Origin: Mermis nigrescens
Taxonomy: Eukaryota > Nematoda > Enoplea > Mermithida > Mermithidae
Assembly: GCA_036768485.1 (NCBI GenBank)
Contig: JAVLUZ010000142.1
Span: 22,596,290 to 22,660,289, forward strand
DNA length: 64,000 bases
Direction of reading: 5' to 3'
This document shows positions 49,256 through 60,274 of the stretch, in pieces. The notes beneath the pieces are model-generated. The model saw only the letters and a program-made list of their open reading frames with translations, was not told the DNA's origin and did not search any database. The number at the start of each line of letters is the position of its first letter. The stretch's first letter is position 1. The position numbers and the translations under genes are program-made.

Positions 49256-49273
49256 TAAAGGAGGGAACGTCCA
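49256..49273 (-). promoter_or_regulatory. Candidate tRNA primer-binding site
   Basis: One base after the 5' LTR the minus strand reads TGGACGTTCCCTCC. It starts with TGG, complementary to the CCA end of a tRNA. The tRNA identity is not assigned. Confidence 0.6.
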
Positions 49274-49274
49274 A

Positions 49275-50323
49275 TGTAAATACAGAGCCGCCTTATGTCT
49301 ACCAAGAATCGACATAGGACGGGTGTATTTGCCTTCGAGATTTACCTAGGTACGTAGGTACTTAAGTCTACGCTTAGCGCTGGTCCCGATCGCGCGGCCC
49401 TGGATAGTTTTCGATCTTTGGACCCTTAGAAACCTTACAGCTTCGATCCCCTCAGCCCTAATATTGCTGGCCGCTTTTATGTCGGGTGATCTCAGCAGCT
49501 ACGCCCTAAGACCTAAGGCTACCTACCTAGTCTCGGTATTTGCCGTGGAGGTCAGTTGACCTATCTCAAGCTCAAGTTGAATATTTAACTTATTTTCCAA
49601 TCAGTACCTATTTCAGAAAGGTTTTTGGTTCCTAGTACGTGTAGCACAATAGACTATGAAAACAACAACATTGAGCTCTAACCTGATCAATAATCTCTAA
49701 AGATTAGATAATATTTTTGATCAATTTTAGGTTTGAGAAATAAATTAAGATTTCCAAATAAAAATAGCAATCATACGGAAATTACCTATCCGTCCACTCG
49801 GGTGAGTTGCAATCCTCGACGTAGGAGTGGCCGACCTAACCCTCGGTATATCCGAGAACCCCTGGGTAGGTTTTTCTCTATTTTATTCCGAACAAAGAAT
49901 TCACGGCCTGGTTGCCGGACAACAACAATAAAGCAAAAAGAAAACAAAAACGTACGGACTATACAACGTACGATGGCCAACTTGACTGCCAGCAACACTA
50001 ACTACATTGGCCTCAAGAGACCATTACAGTAAATTAAACAAAGATCAAATTAACGTAATACTGATTCACTTTTATCTCAGATCGAATGTTCTCGAATAAC
50101 GTAAGCGGTATGCATGAAACAATTACTATTATGATACACTTAACTCTATGCTACCGGACAAGTATCTAAATGTTTTTTATTATTGAAAATTGGGGAAATA
50201 ATGGGAAGACCGAAGGCATAGCCCACAGTGCACTATCATAGATAGCTACTAGTATTGGCTATGTTATGGCTACCGCGAACTGCTAAGGCAAGTTCGCCTA
50301 CACGTGTAACTCTCGCAGTTACA
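49275..50323 (-). repeat. 5' LTR
   Basis: 1049 bp with TGTAACTGC and TTTACA ends as transcribed. It should hold the promoter of the element. Paired with 35696-36744. Confidence 0.97.
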
Positions 50324-50327
50324 AACA

Positions 50328-51443
50328 TTTAAAAGAATCCCGCGCAAAGCACAGAAAATTCTTAGCTGAAAATTCTGAAAGAAAATTTCAGGAAAAGGGA
50401 ATCCCACCCCTCACTTCCTGGACACGGGCCTGGGTGCTGTATATATGTACATACTTAGCTAACTTTTAACCTATGTATTTACAGTTTGCAAAGGTTTTCA
50501 TTTACCTCTATTTTGGACCTTAGTTTGGCAAGGAAATTGTATCATCCTACATGTACACCTACCGAGATCCCCCATGCACCCGTCAAATCAGTACCTCTGC
50601 ACATACGTAACTGAGCGCATTTAAGGAGGATATTGCTTTAATATATATAATTATACATACATAGGTAGGTACATACTTAGTCAAATACATTAGTAGGTAC
50701 CTACATAATATGTATGTAGGTATGAAAATGGATTACCTTCACCCAGCTGCGGGTTGCCAGTTCATTTTCAAAAGTATGTAGGACTCCCTTGTGAAATTAG
50801 GGGAAACCGCGCTTTACCAGCTTGAAGATGATAATATGCGGGACACAGACAGGCTCTTTCGCAGGTGCTTGCCATTGGGCCCATCTTATGCGAGCCACTT
50901 GTAATAGTTGCTGTTGAACATCCCTACCGCATATATCGTAATTCAATGATATTGTACTTGTGTGAATTGCAATTATAGTTATACAAAGATCATTATTCAA
51001 TGACTACTTTTGGTGTTTACCATAGCGGTCATGGTCCGTTTCATTAAACTGAGGTTTTTGAAAAATTTGAAGTGCCTACAAAGGCAGTTTGAACTTACAC
51101 TATAGTTGTGATAATCTACAGTATATAGAGTTGGTGACACGCTCGCTATTATAATGTAATGTAATGCAATTTACTGTAGCCAGCGATGAAACAATATACT
51201 GTACACAAAAGTTTAAACAGGTACAACGGCAAAATATATAACGAAACTGTCCAGTTATGTAAAACGCTGCACTACAAAGGGACACGAAGGATTTTTAATC
51301 CAAATCCACTAATATGTGAACCTTCACTGGAAATGAGATTTATTGCCGAAGTGCATCACTGTAGAGATCCCTCTTCACGCCATTGCGTCGCTTTAGATTA
51401 ACGCGAATATCCGTTTCTTTTGCGTTACGAAGTACCTATTGAC
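50328..51443. other. Spacer with repeat fragments, no gene seen
   Basis: The first 110 bases look like a MITE end (CGCGCAAAGCACAG, CCTGGACACGGGCCTGG). Around 50655-50725 there is a TAGGTAC-rich palindromic block. The rest is AT-rich. Confidence 0.45.
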
Positions 51444-51956
51444 TGATAGCCCCAGATGTACATTTTCGTGCTCAAATTCCATATGCACATTTGCGACTGT
51501 TAAGTGTAACGCTTAAGCGGATCGCCCGGGACCACCTTCTAAAAATTATCATATTTTCATTCCTTTCCCACACATATTTTCAATCAAAATCCGGGATAGA
51601 AAAAGGGCACTCACGCTTAATGCGACTTGAGTACGAATTGGTATGTGTGTTGTTATCATATCTTACCTGTACTTAAAGATCATATGTGTGTGTCTCATAT
51701 TCGTGCCTGTCTTGTTTGTACATACTTTTACCATAAACTTTTGCCCATAGGCCTATTGTCATATTTGTGGATCCATTTCATTTCTATTTGTTCATGTTGA
51801 TATGCCTCTTTTTCCGCACCGGTTAAAAGTGCATGTGAGCTTAGTTTTGACGCATTACGGCACTTATTACGATTTTTCAAAGTCTTATTTTGACTCAGCT
51901 TTTTCGCCAGCCCATCTGTGCTGTGCAGTTTTCTTTTTACGCCTCGCGTCAAGTAA
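51444..51956 (+). repeat. R1 repeat (copy b), cut by a Harbinger element
   Basis: Matches the first part of 12429-14256 (TGATAGCCCCAGATGTAC, CGCCCGGGACCACC, AATGCGACTTGAGTACGAAT). It is interrupted at the TAA where the transposon at 51957 is inserted. Confidence 0.75.
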
Positions 51957-52520
51957 AGCCCTATTCAGAAGTAACAATCGGTGACATTGCAGAAATCCTA
52001 TTAATCGTAGCTGATTCACAAGTGGCAATCGGGAGGATCGCCGACGTTGTCGATTTACCCGACCGATCGGGAAAATCGCCGACTACAATTGGCAAAATTG
52101 GCGATATCGCCGATTTTTGGCTGCGATTTTCCCAATTTTGCCGAAAAATTGGGAGAATTGGGAAAATCGCAACAACAATTGGCGATGTCGCCGATTTTCT
52201 TGATTTGAATCGGCAGAATCGCCGACCAGAATCGGGGAGATAGAACTCGTTTCTATTTCTCCCAATAATCGCAAGAATCCTACATGTTGAAGGGGCTCAC
52301 GGGGCTAATTTATGCGTGTGTCGCCAAAAATTATGTAATTGTGTACAGGTACTCATATTGCGTGCGGTTAATGCACTTTGCTGGCATGCTTAACTATGTA
52401 TGTATATGTTGCAGTCACTCTCTAGCTAGTACATACATATGTACGTCATCATAAAAATAGCATATAAATTTCTTTTTATTCCACGGAAGTGGGTACATAA
52501 TTGTTATAAGCTAGTCCCAA

Positions 52521-52592
52521 ATGGCGGCGTCGTTTGATGAACGGCTTATTGAATTTTTTAAATCTTATCCTCATTCATGGAAGAAAAAGTGA
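52521..52592 (+). pseudogene. Start of a MADF-like protein of the Harbinger element
   Basis: ATG opens 23 codons reading MAASFDERLIEFFKSYPHSW and KKK before TGA. The LIEF..SYPHSW pattern resembles the beginning of a MADF domain, the DNA-binding partner protein of Harbinger transposases. The rest of the gene is missing. Confidence 0.55.
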
Positions 52593-52633
52593 TCTTTTGG
52601 CCCAAAGCACCGAAAATTTTTTGTGTTCAAACG

Positions 52634-53158
52634 TCAAATAATGATGTTAAACAGTAATAAGTCGCCACTTTTTTGGGCATTTTTTTCCAAAAATCCCCAA
52701 TTGCTCATCCCCAATTTTTTGGGAGGAGGGTTAAAACCATACGTGGGCAGCAAGAAAATTCTGGGGGGTGCAAACCGACACGAAATTCCAGACACTGTTA
52801 ATAAACCGACACAAAAGTTGAACAAAATGTCTCGCATATCTTCACCAGTTGACAAAAAGCGCAAAGACATGGCTAATCTTTCACCCAGTGGAATAGGTTT
52901 TCTCCATTTTCCACTTTTTTGTATTAGCGGACCAACTTCTTTCAATAATTCGTCGAATTTTTTCGGCAACATGCGAAAAAATTTAAAAAAGCTTTCATGA
53001 TTATGCAAACGCATCTGAGGGACAAGAGAATGATAATGGCCATACTTTTCACGTACTGCAAAAATAAAACGCGTTTGTTTGCGTTTTTTCTGAGTCGCTT
53101 TCAGTAATTTGTAGCTTAGATACGACTGCAGAATTTCGGACAAACATTTACTGTCCAT
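52634..53158 (-). pseudogene. Harbinger transposase, N-terminal part only
   Basis: 174-residue frame. About residues 1-130 match the N-terminal region of PIF/Harbinger nucleases (FRMLPKKFDELLKEVGPLIQ, IPLGERLAMSLRFLSTGEDM, FNFCVGLLTVSGI). The DDE catalytic part is absent. The C-terminal 40 residues come from MITE-A-like sequence (52738-52772), so the gene was truncated. Confidence 0.75.
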
Positions 53159-53604
53159 CGTGACTGCTAATAATATATAATGTACCTAGTCGGAACTCTT
53201 TTTTGCCTAGTTTTGTCCATGATACATATCTGGAATTTGCATAATTGGGGCAAAATCGACCGGAATAGCTCACTAAAACGGGCACAATCGGCTATGTTAA
53301 CAAAGAAAATCGGGAGAATCGCCGACGATGGCGATTCTGCCGATTTTAGTCCGCGATATTGCCGACTTTGCCGATTTTAAGCGGGAAAATCGCAGAAATC
53401 GCCGATTAAAATCGGCGATGTCGCGGATTTTGCCCACCAAAATCGGGAAAATTGCCAACTAAAATCAGCAAAATCGCCGATTTTGCCGATTTTGCCAATC
53501 AAAATTGGGAAAATCGGCGACATCGCCGATTTTTACTTCTGAATAGGACTTAAATGTATTTCACGTCAAACCTGCATTTTGGATTACATGCTAACTTATG
53601 TACA

Positions 53605-54790
53605 TGTAAACGTAGCAGATAGACCCTATGTTCACCTCTTACCTAACCCGAAACTTAAGCTTATGCACTTGCATGGGGGTTCTTGACCTTATTAGGGGGT
53701 TGATCACCAGCCAGTGACTCGGGACTAAGTGGCCCGGCCTGTTCAGGGTAGCCCGGCCCTCTAAGCGCGCACCTAGTGAAACTTACTTACTTCTTACTCC
53801 CTTTTAGATTAAGTACCTAAGTAACCCAAGAAACTTAATGAGGGCTCAAAAAAATTTTTATTTAACTTGTTTCGGACCGAATTCCGGTGCTTGAAAAGAT
53901 TGAGGGTTCTTAAGTATAGTGTAGCACAAGGACAAAATTTCAGCAGCACGGAAATTCAACTGAGCCCAACATTGTTAAATAAATAATTAATTTTTACAAT
54001 ATTTTTGTACAGAAAAGTTATGAAGCAATGAAAAAGCGACAGCATGGAGAATACATGCTATCGACTGTCGTGTTACGCGAATGAGTATAATCACACAATG
54101 TATTTAACATGGGCGCAAAGCCCAGCCAAAGGCATACAACCAATGCCAAGTTGGCACGGCAAAAACGAATAGTTAAAAGAAAACGTAGGGGCAAAAAACG
54201 CGTATCCACTACGTACGAAATGATACAAAGATTTCTGCAGCCAAGCAGGCAGTCAGCCAGCACCTATGGAGGCCTACTCTACATATGACAAAAGAAAAGA
54301 AACACGCGCAGCGCTGAAGCTGGCGGGAGAAATCAGAGGCTTAAGAAAAAATGTAATTGGAGGAAGAAAATCGTAAAGTGCCGTAAAACTGCGCTCGCAC
54401 ACAGTTTTAACCAGCGAGCAAAAAGAGGCGTATCAAAAACGAACAAAGAAAGCTAGCGTAGGTACACAAATATGACAATAGGCATATGGGTAAAAGCTTA
54501 CGGTTAAAGTATGTACAAACGGGGCAGTCAAAAATATGAGACACACACATATGACCTTTAGGTACACTTAGATATGATAACCCACATACCAATTCATACT
54601 CAAGTCGCATTAAGCACGAGTGCCCATTTCTCTAGCCTGGAATTTGGTTGAAAATATGTACGGGAAAGAAATGAAAGTATTATAAATATTAGAGGAAGGT
54701 GGTCCTGGGCGAGCCACTTAGGCTAGGCGCCTAATGGTCGCATACGTACATGTGGAAATTGAGCACAAATATGTACATCTGGGGCAATCA
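53605..54790 (-). repeat. R1 repeat (copy c), inverted orientation
   Basis: As read on the minus strand it begins TGATTGCCCCAGATG and ends CGTTTACA, matching copy a at 12429-14256 along most of its length but about 640 bp shorter. It faces copy b at 51444-51956. Confidence 0.75.
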
Positions 54791-55600
54791 GTCGTTGATA
54801 TGTAGGAATGTCATAATGCAAAACAAAACAATATTTGTGTTGATCCAACAAAACGCAACAGCGTGTAGAGGCATCTCTACACTCCCCTGGGTGTTGAGAA
54901 AAATTTGCATGCAGCCAAACTTTCTACGCGCAACAAAGTTTGCTGCGTAAACTTTTTGCGCAAAATAGCCATGGCGTGGAGTCGGGCGATTCAAACGAAT
55001 TGACATAATGGCTTTGTGTTGGCAGATCAAAGCGGGATGCTGACACATTATTATGCACAAGCGCATGCACAAAAATGAACGTAGTGACGTACTGTGACGT
55101 CGAACAATTGAGCAACGGGAGACCAAAAACCGATGTGTCAATGATGTGTTGGCAACAGAGTGTTGCGCTATGTACGGAATGACTGATTGCCCAGGACCAG
55201 GGAGAATTTTGAATGAAAAATAATTTATGATAGAAAGGCAGGTCACTCGGCTTAATTAGCATTGAGTATGAAAGGATTAAATTATGGACAAATTGAGCAC
55301 ATATAAGGACAAGGACAATAAATGAATTAAAGACAGACAAAGACAAATACAATGAAATAACAAATTGTTTTTAGGAAAAAGGCGGAAAAATTATACAAGA
55401 GTAATAAAAATATACATTGGAATAATATGAACAACGGATATAAGTAAAAGATCTTAGAAAATGTTCTAAAAGAGAGAAAAAATGTTGCTTGGCTGCAAAA
55501 AATTACTAGTAAGTACAAGAGAAAGAAAAATTTATGTGAGAAAAAATTAATTAATATGGTAAAATTAACGAACTGCTGGTGGTTAGTGATGTATATCCTG
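54791..55600. other. Spacer, no gene seen
   Basis: AT-rich to A-rich sequence with no recognisable protein. It may include the 3' untranslated region of retroelement copy 3, but I could not define its LTR. Confidence 0.4.
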
Positions 55601-58600
55601 GCCTAGCAAAATCAAACAAAAAGAACAAAGTTCAATTGCGGCGATCCAATTGATTGCGTGTAGCTGGCAGCTGCTGAGTGTGATGATCAGCAGTCACACG
55701 CAGAATAAACTAATTTACACGTGACACAGACATGGCGCGTCTGGCTCCTCAAGGCGGAATAGACAAAAAATGTGGTGTAACAATATGATGCTGAACAGGA
55801 TGACGGTCCTGCGATTGTGTAACCGAGAAACGCAGTACAGATACTGAAATTGGCGTGGCGGAACACAGCACAACAATATTGTGACAATGCTGCGAGCCTA
55901 AACGTGAGACTTGCAGAATACTACGGCCGGAAGCAGACGCATAATAGATTGTTGATGGGCCACTCGCTCAACTTCGGCGGTATGGCGCGTTTGACGGCTT
56001 GATTCAACTAATTTGTAATGATGTTGGCAAGAAGCGTAACGTCTGGATGGACGTGACGAGTCACGTGGCTGATGAACAGTTGAAGTTATGGCAAAATTGG
56101 TAGTGAGTCAAATGTGAAATGAACGTCGGTTTCTATAGGAGCACAAGTGGAGCTGCGTTTGCATCTCTGTTGTTCCATGCGCTGACGGTGTAGCGCGATT
56201 TGACCATCTATCAATAAATCAACTATGCAACAACGCGTTTTCAAAGGCGGCTTGCTTGAGGCCAGAGTCAGCTCTCTGCGTTTGAGTGTAGTTTCTTGAG
56301 TTTGAGTTGCGGGTGCATTGTGGGTGGTTTGTCGCGTGTGGATTTCTTCTAGCACATTTGGAAGAGTGACTTCTAGGAAACCTTGAATTTGTTGATGCAA
56401 TGCATAGCGCGGAAACTCGATTGGACAAATGATTGGCGGGTTGGTGCACAAGCGAATCAATTGAATTTGCTGATGGGCTGTATACCTGACATGGTTATGA
56501 TGATTTCTGGAAATTCAACAAAAACTTCTTTCAGAAACGAGTTGAAAAAGCATTGCACAAAAGCAGATCTGATCATTTATTGAGGTTGCTCTACCATACG
56601 CCAAGCAATTTGCGGGTCCCAATATCAGATTTGGTATTGATAGAACCTATTATCCAAAAATTGAAGTAGCAAAGGCGCAGACATGATAGTTGTCGATTGA
56701 AACGACAGATTGAAATGAAAAGTAGACTTGTATTTGGCGAAAAATTTGCTCATTGAATTGAAAATATTGACCATTTGACGAATCATCAAAGCCAAGGGGG
56801 CATTATGGCCGGGAGCAGTTGCTAAATGATGCGGAAAAAATCCTGCTAGAATGGTGTAGTTTTAACGACTCTGAATTTCAGGCGGTTCTTGTAGTATAGG
56901 GTGATTTGTGACAAATTCTAGACCAACTTCATAGATCATAGGGCTGGTAGTGAAGTAGAATCTTGTCAGACAAAAAGAAGAATCATTGTAGAACGGATGA
57001 GGTGAGGATGTTGAGTATATTTGCTGACAAAAGGTATCGGCAAAGCTGGTTGTATTTCTATCAACATTATGCTGACTTGAAAGTGTGACACCCGAAGCAA
57101 CAATTGTTGCCCATCGGCCCGATGCACAATAGTGAAATTTGTCAATTCTTTGATGCAATGATTCTCTACTTTGGTTAAGCTATTGATGAACAAATTAGCA
57201 AACTCTTGGCCTAAAACGTTGATGAGATGAACTCGGAAATCTTCAGTGTATACGTGTGAAGCATTTTTGGCTGCTTGCGCCAAAAATGAATCTCAAATTT
57301 GAGTAAAAGATTGCGCTTGTTGCTGATTAAGCGACACTTGCATGGCTTGCTCACTTTCTGCATTGTATTTCTCTACAACTTCTAATTCTCTGAAGAAATG
57401 TTGATGTATGGCTTGACCAAATTCTTCTTTGAGTTTTATGACATGTTTACTCTTCTTTCTGGTTATTCCTTCAGGCACAGACAGATAACGATAGCTGCAA
57501 GTCGGTTGATCTTGTATAATGATATCTTCTTTTGCATATATTGCGGGTTGCGATCATACGTGGGCAGCAAGAAATTTCTGGAGGGGGGGTGCAAGATTTT
57601 TTTGAAGGTCAAAAAATGGCCTTAAAAATGGTGGTATGGTGATAAAAACACCATTTTTCGACGTTTCTCATCAAGCACTATCCATTGGCATCAAAAAATT
57701 GCGAAAAAAGCGAAAAAAATTTTCAAAAATTGAATTCTGGGGGTATTTTGATTTCTGGGGGGTATTTTGGTTTCTGGGGGGAGTGCATACCCCCCAAACC
57801 CCCCCACGCCCAGGTGTGGTTGCAATGCTTGGGCCGATGCGGCTGCATCTGTGTTTGGACTTTCAGAAGTCTTGTTGACGATGTGTAACTCATCTTTGTC
57901 ATGATCAAGCATTTCATTGACGTCTTCGTTGATTCTATTTGGATATTTCAACTCTGTATCTGGTCGTGATATGGAAGTTGGCACATTTGTGCGTCAATCA
58001 TCGTCAGACAATGGTGCTGCAGAGATAAAAGGCATTTGTGACAAAGAAGCAGTCGTTTCTTCAGCAGCTTCTGGTCCTAGAGTGAAAGTTGGATGCACTA
58101 TTTTGATATCAGATTTGTTATCACCATCTTCATAGTATTCATTGCTTTCTTGGAAGCTAGCATCGGAATGTTGACACTGACGTCGACCTTCTTTAAATTC
58201 TTCATCTTTGTCTTTCTTTTTCTGCTCGAGCTCTGCGTTAGATTTAGCAGGCAATGAGTCGGATTTTAACAATGGCATATATAGATTTTGATCCTTTTCT
58301 ACAACGTGATTGCCTCACAGTGCAGTCCGGAAAATCTTTCATTATTTGCCAGATACAGAAGAGCCATTAAATAGCAATCAATGGCATGACGCACGATCAA
58401 AAGATACAGATCCAGAGCTCCAAGGGGGTCAGTGATTAGATATCTGACCATGCAATCTGGCAATGGAGTCTGGTTCCATGCTTGACCAACTGCGGTTCTA
58501 ACCAATGGGCGAACTTGCAAATTGAACATTTATTGCATGAGCGTTTGTAGACGATGATTGCCCGGAGAGTTGCTACAGCTCTAGTCAAATTATGGGCAAG

Positions 58601-58845
58601 TGGCAAAGTATCAATGATATGAGCCTTGAACATGTTGCATTCGAAGAGCTCTTGATGCCGCTGATGAAAATGACGATTTTGCTGATAGTGAGCCCAGGCG
58701 TGTAGATGATTCACATACACATGGAAATATGCAATGCAATCATTGTCAATGCCGTGACAAGCTAATATGATGTCTGGCAGTCGCGTAGCGAGAAACTCAT
58801 GCAAGCCAAAAGGCGGAAGTGGGAACTGAGCAACAAAAATTGAGC
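55600..58845 (-). pseudogene. Divergent retroelement ORF3-ORF4 (copy 3), with MITE insertion
   Basis: On the minus strand, from 58845: QFPLPPFGLHEFLATRLPDI, aligned to residues about 200-219 of intact ORF3, then motif III MVRYLITDPLGALDLYLLI (Tyr-x3-Asp kept). An acidic linker runs 58278-57994, a MITE interrupts it at 57555-57818, and then comes the conserved C-terminal domain (MIYEVGLEFVTNHPILQEPP, WRMVEQ, IRLCTNPPIICPIEFPRYA). At 56460-56086 the ORF3 end and an ORF4-like start (VDLLIDGQIALHRQRMEQQR) lie in one continuous frame. Q/H/R-rich ORF4-like text continues to about 55600. Motif I is missing because the copy is cut at 58845. Low identity to copies 1 and 2 marks a different family. Confidence 0.8.
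57555..57818 (-). mobile_element. MITE-A copy inside retroelement copy 3
   Basis: 264 bp in reverse orientation, CATACGTGGGCAGC to CGCCCAGGTGTG. Flanks GTTGCGAT (57547-57554) and GTTGCAAT (57819-57826) match at 7 of 8 positions. Confidence 0.92.
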
Positions 58846-59149
58846 AAAAATTTAAGACACGGAATGATAAGGCAAGATTACGCTGAGCAAAAATTAAAGA
58901 CAATGACGATTTAAAACATGAGGTAATGATAAAATGAGAAATGGCAAATCATGCAAGATAACAAGAAAAAATAAGCACCGTCAATTAAAAATTACAGCAA
59001 TAAAATGACAAGAAAAAATTACACAGGAAAATAAACAAAACGCGATGTCCTGGAATCCACATCAGGACAAAAAACGAAAAAGACGAAAGCTGCTGGTCGA
59101 TTTGACGCCTAATGCAGAGTTCAAAAGTTCAGTACGTCAGACTTGTAAA

Positions 59150-60274
59150 TTAATAACAATCCTCATAATTTGGTTTTGAGCCGCGCGGCTTACCGCAACG
59201 GCGTTGGAAATAGTCACGATCCAATTTGGGTTTGCAACGCGTATTTGAGCGCTCGTGAAATTGATATGGCGAATGCCTACGTCCGTACATAAGTTGATGT
59301 AGACATTGATGCGGGTCGACTGGTCGACTATTGTCCTCATCTTCGTCATCCTCATCGTAATCATCCGCATAATGACGCGGTGTGGGTGGCACCGGATTGG
59401 AAAATTGTTCCGGATGAAAACCAAACGATTCTTCGCATGAAGTTTCACGTGACCGCTGTTTTGATTGTACAGCCGGCCACGGTTTTGGCAGTAACGGTTG
59501 TCGAGGTTGTGGTTGGGCATAGACCCCAATGATTGCTTGATCTTGCCCCAATGGTGATTGATACGATTGATCCCATTGCTGCCGTTGACGCAATCGCGAC
59601 CGGCCCTGATGAGCTCCGTGGTTTGACTGTGGCTGTCGGCGGTATTTGTGAGGCTGCTGCTGTTGCGGGCGTGACAGATGACCAGCATCCGCCTGTGAAT
59701 ATGCCTTGGAAAGCAGGCGCAATTCCGTAAATTGTTTTTGCCGCGGTTGGGTCTGCGGTCGTGTGTGGGTCTGTGTGTATGGTTTTACTTGTGATTGTGG
59801 TTGTGCATGTGATTGTGAGCGGTGGTGCATTTGTGCATATCTTTGCCGGGGCAACTGCGGTTCTTGCCGCCCAGAGCCCCTTTGGCTTGCACGAGCTCTC
59901 AATTTTGCTGTGACTTTGGCTCGAACAAGCCTTTTGACTCGTTCTTTTTCTAAATTTTTCAACCGACGCAATGCATGCTCGGATTTTGTGTCATAAAATC
60001 TGTTCACTTTTTTGCGATGCTCATCTTCCGACATCTTTCAAATTTCTGAAGTTTCCGTGAGCGAGCCGGCGGTGCGCAATTTTGTTGCACGCCTTGGCAG
60101 CTCAGAAGCAAGGTTTTCACAATCACGCTGTTCGATTGTCATGCGTGCTTTGTGCATTTCAATTTGAGCGTCAAGAGATAGATCAACTTCGGGCATATCA
60201 AGGCTTGCCAAGGACCCTCGAGGGTCTTGCGAGGATGCCTGTTGTCTCTCTTTTTGAATTTTTTTCCAAATCAC
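59150..60274 (-). pseudogene. ORF4 of copy 2, one in-frame stop
   Basis: Starts MIWKKIQKERQQASSQDPRG and continues into the conserved VDLSLDAQIEMHKARMTIEQ, with a TGA at 60038-60040, then RRLKNLEKERVKRLV and the Q/R-rich body with an acidic patch (DDYDEDDEDED). Its first Met lies 77 nt inside the end of ORF3, suggesting an overlap in the ancestral arrangement. Similar along its whole length to 38865-37813. Confidence 0.8.

Larger units (their letters stand above)
35696..50323 (-). mobile_element. Full-length Ty3/gypsy-like LTR retrotransposon with two extra ORFs
   Basis: 14,628 bp bounded by 1049-bp direct LTRs (35696-36744 and 49275-50323) and a 4-bp duplication AACA (35692-35695 and 50324-50327). 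Reading on the minus strand, the order is LTR, primer-binding site, gag (48691-46496), protease (46324-45125), reverse transcriptase/RNase H (44861-43197), integrase (43196-42129) with a C-terminal module to 41883, ORF3 exonuclease (41973-38941), ORF4 (38865-37813), 3' untranslated region with an inserted MITE, polypurine tract, LTR. RT before RNase H before integrase is the Ty3/gypsy order. The two LTRs differ at about 13 positions (roughly 1.2 percent), indicating a fairly young insertion. Gag and pol have frameshifts and stops; ORF3 and ORF4 are open. No envelope-like gene is seen. Confidence 0.95.
51957..53550. mobile_element. PIF/Harbinger transposon, truncated
   Basis: 1594 bp with inverted ends AGCCCTATTCAGAAGTAA and TTACTTCTGAATAGGACT, and TAA on both sides (51954-51956 and 53551-53553), the Harbinger 3-bp duplication. 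Both subterminal regions (51975-52270 and 53240-53535) are dense arrays of GATTTTGCCGATTTT-like iterons. Inside are remnants of the two usual Harbinger genes in divergent orientation: a transposase N-terminus (minus) and a MADF-like DNA-binding protein start (plus). Confidence 0.9.
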
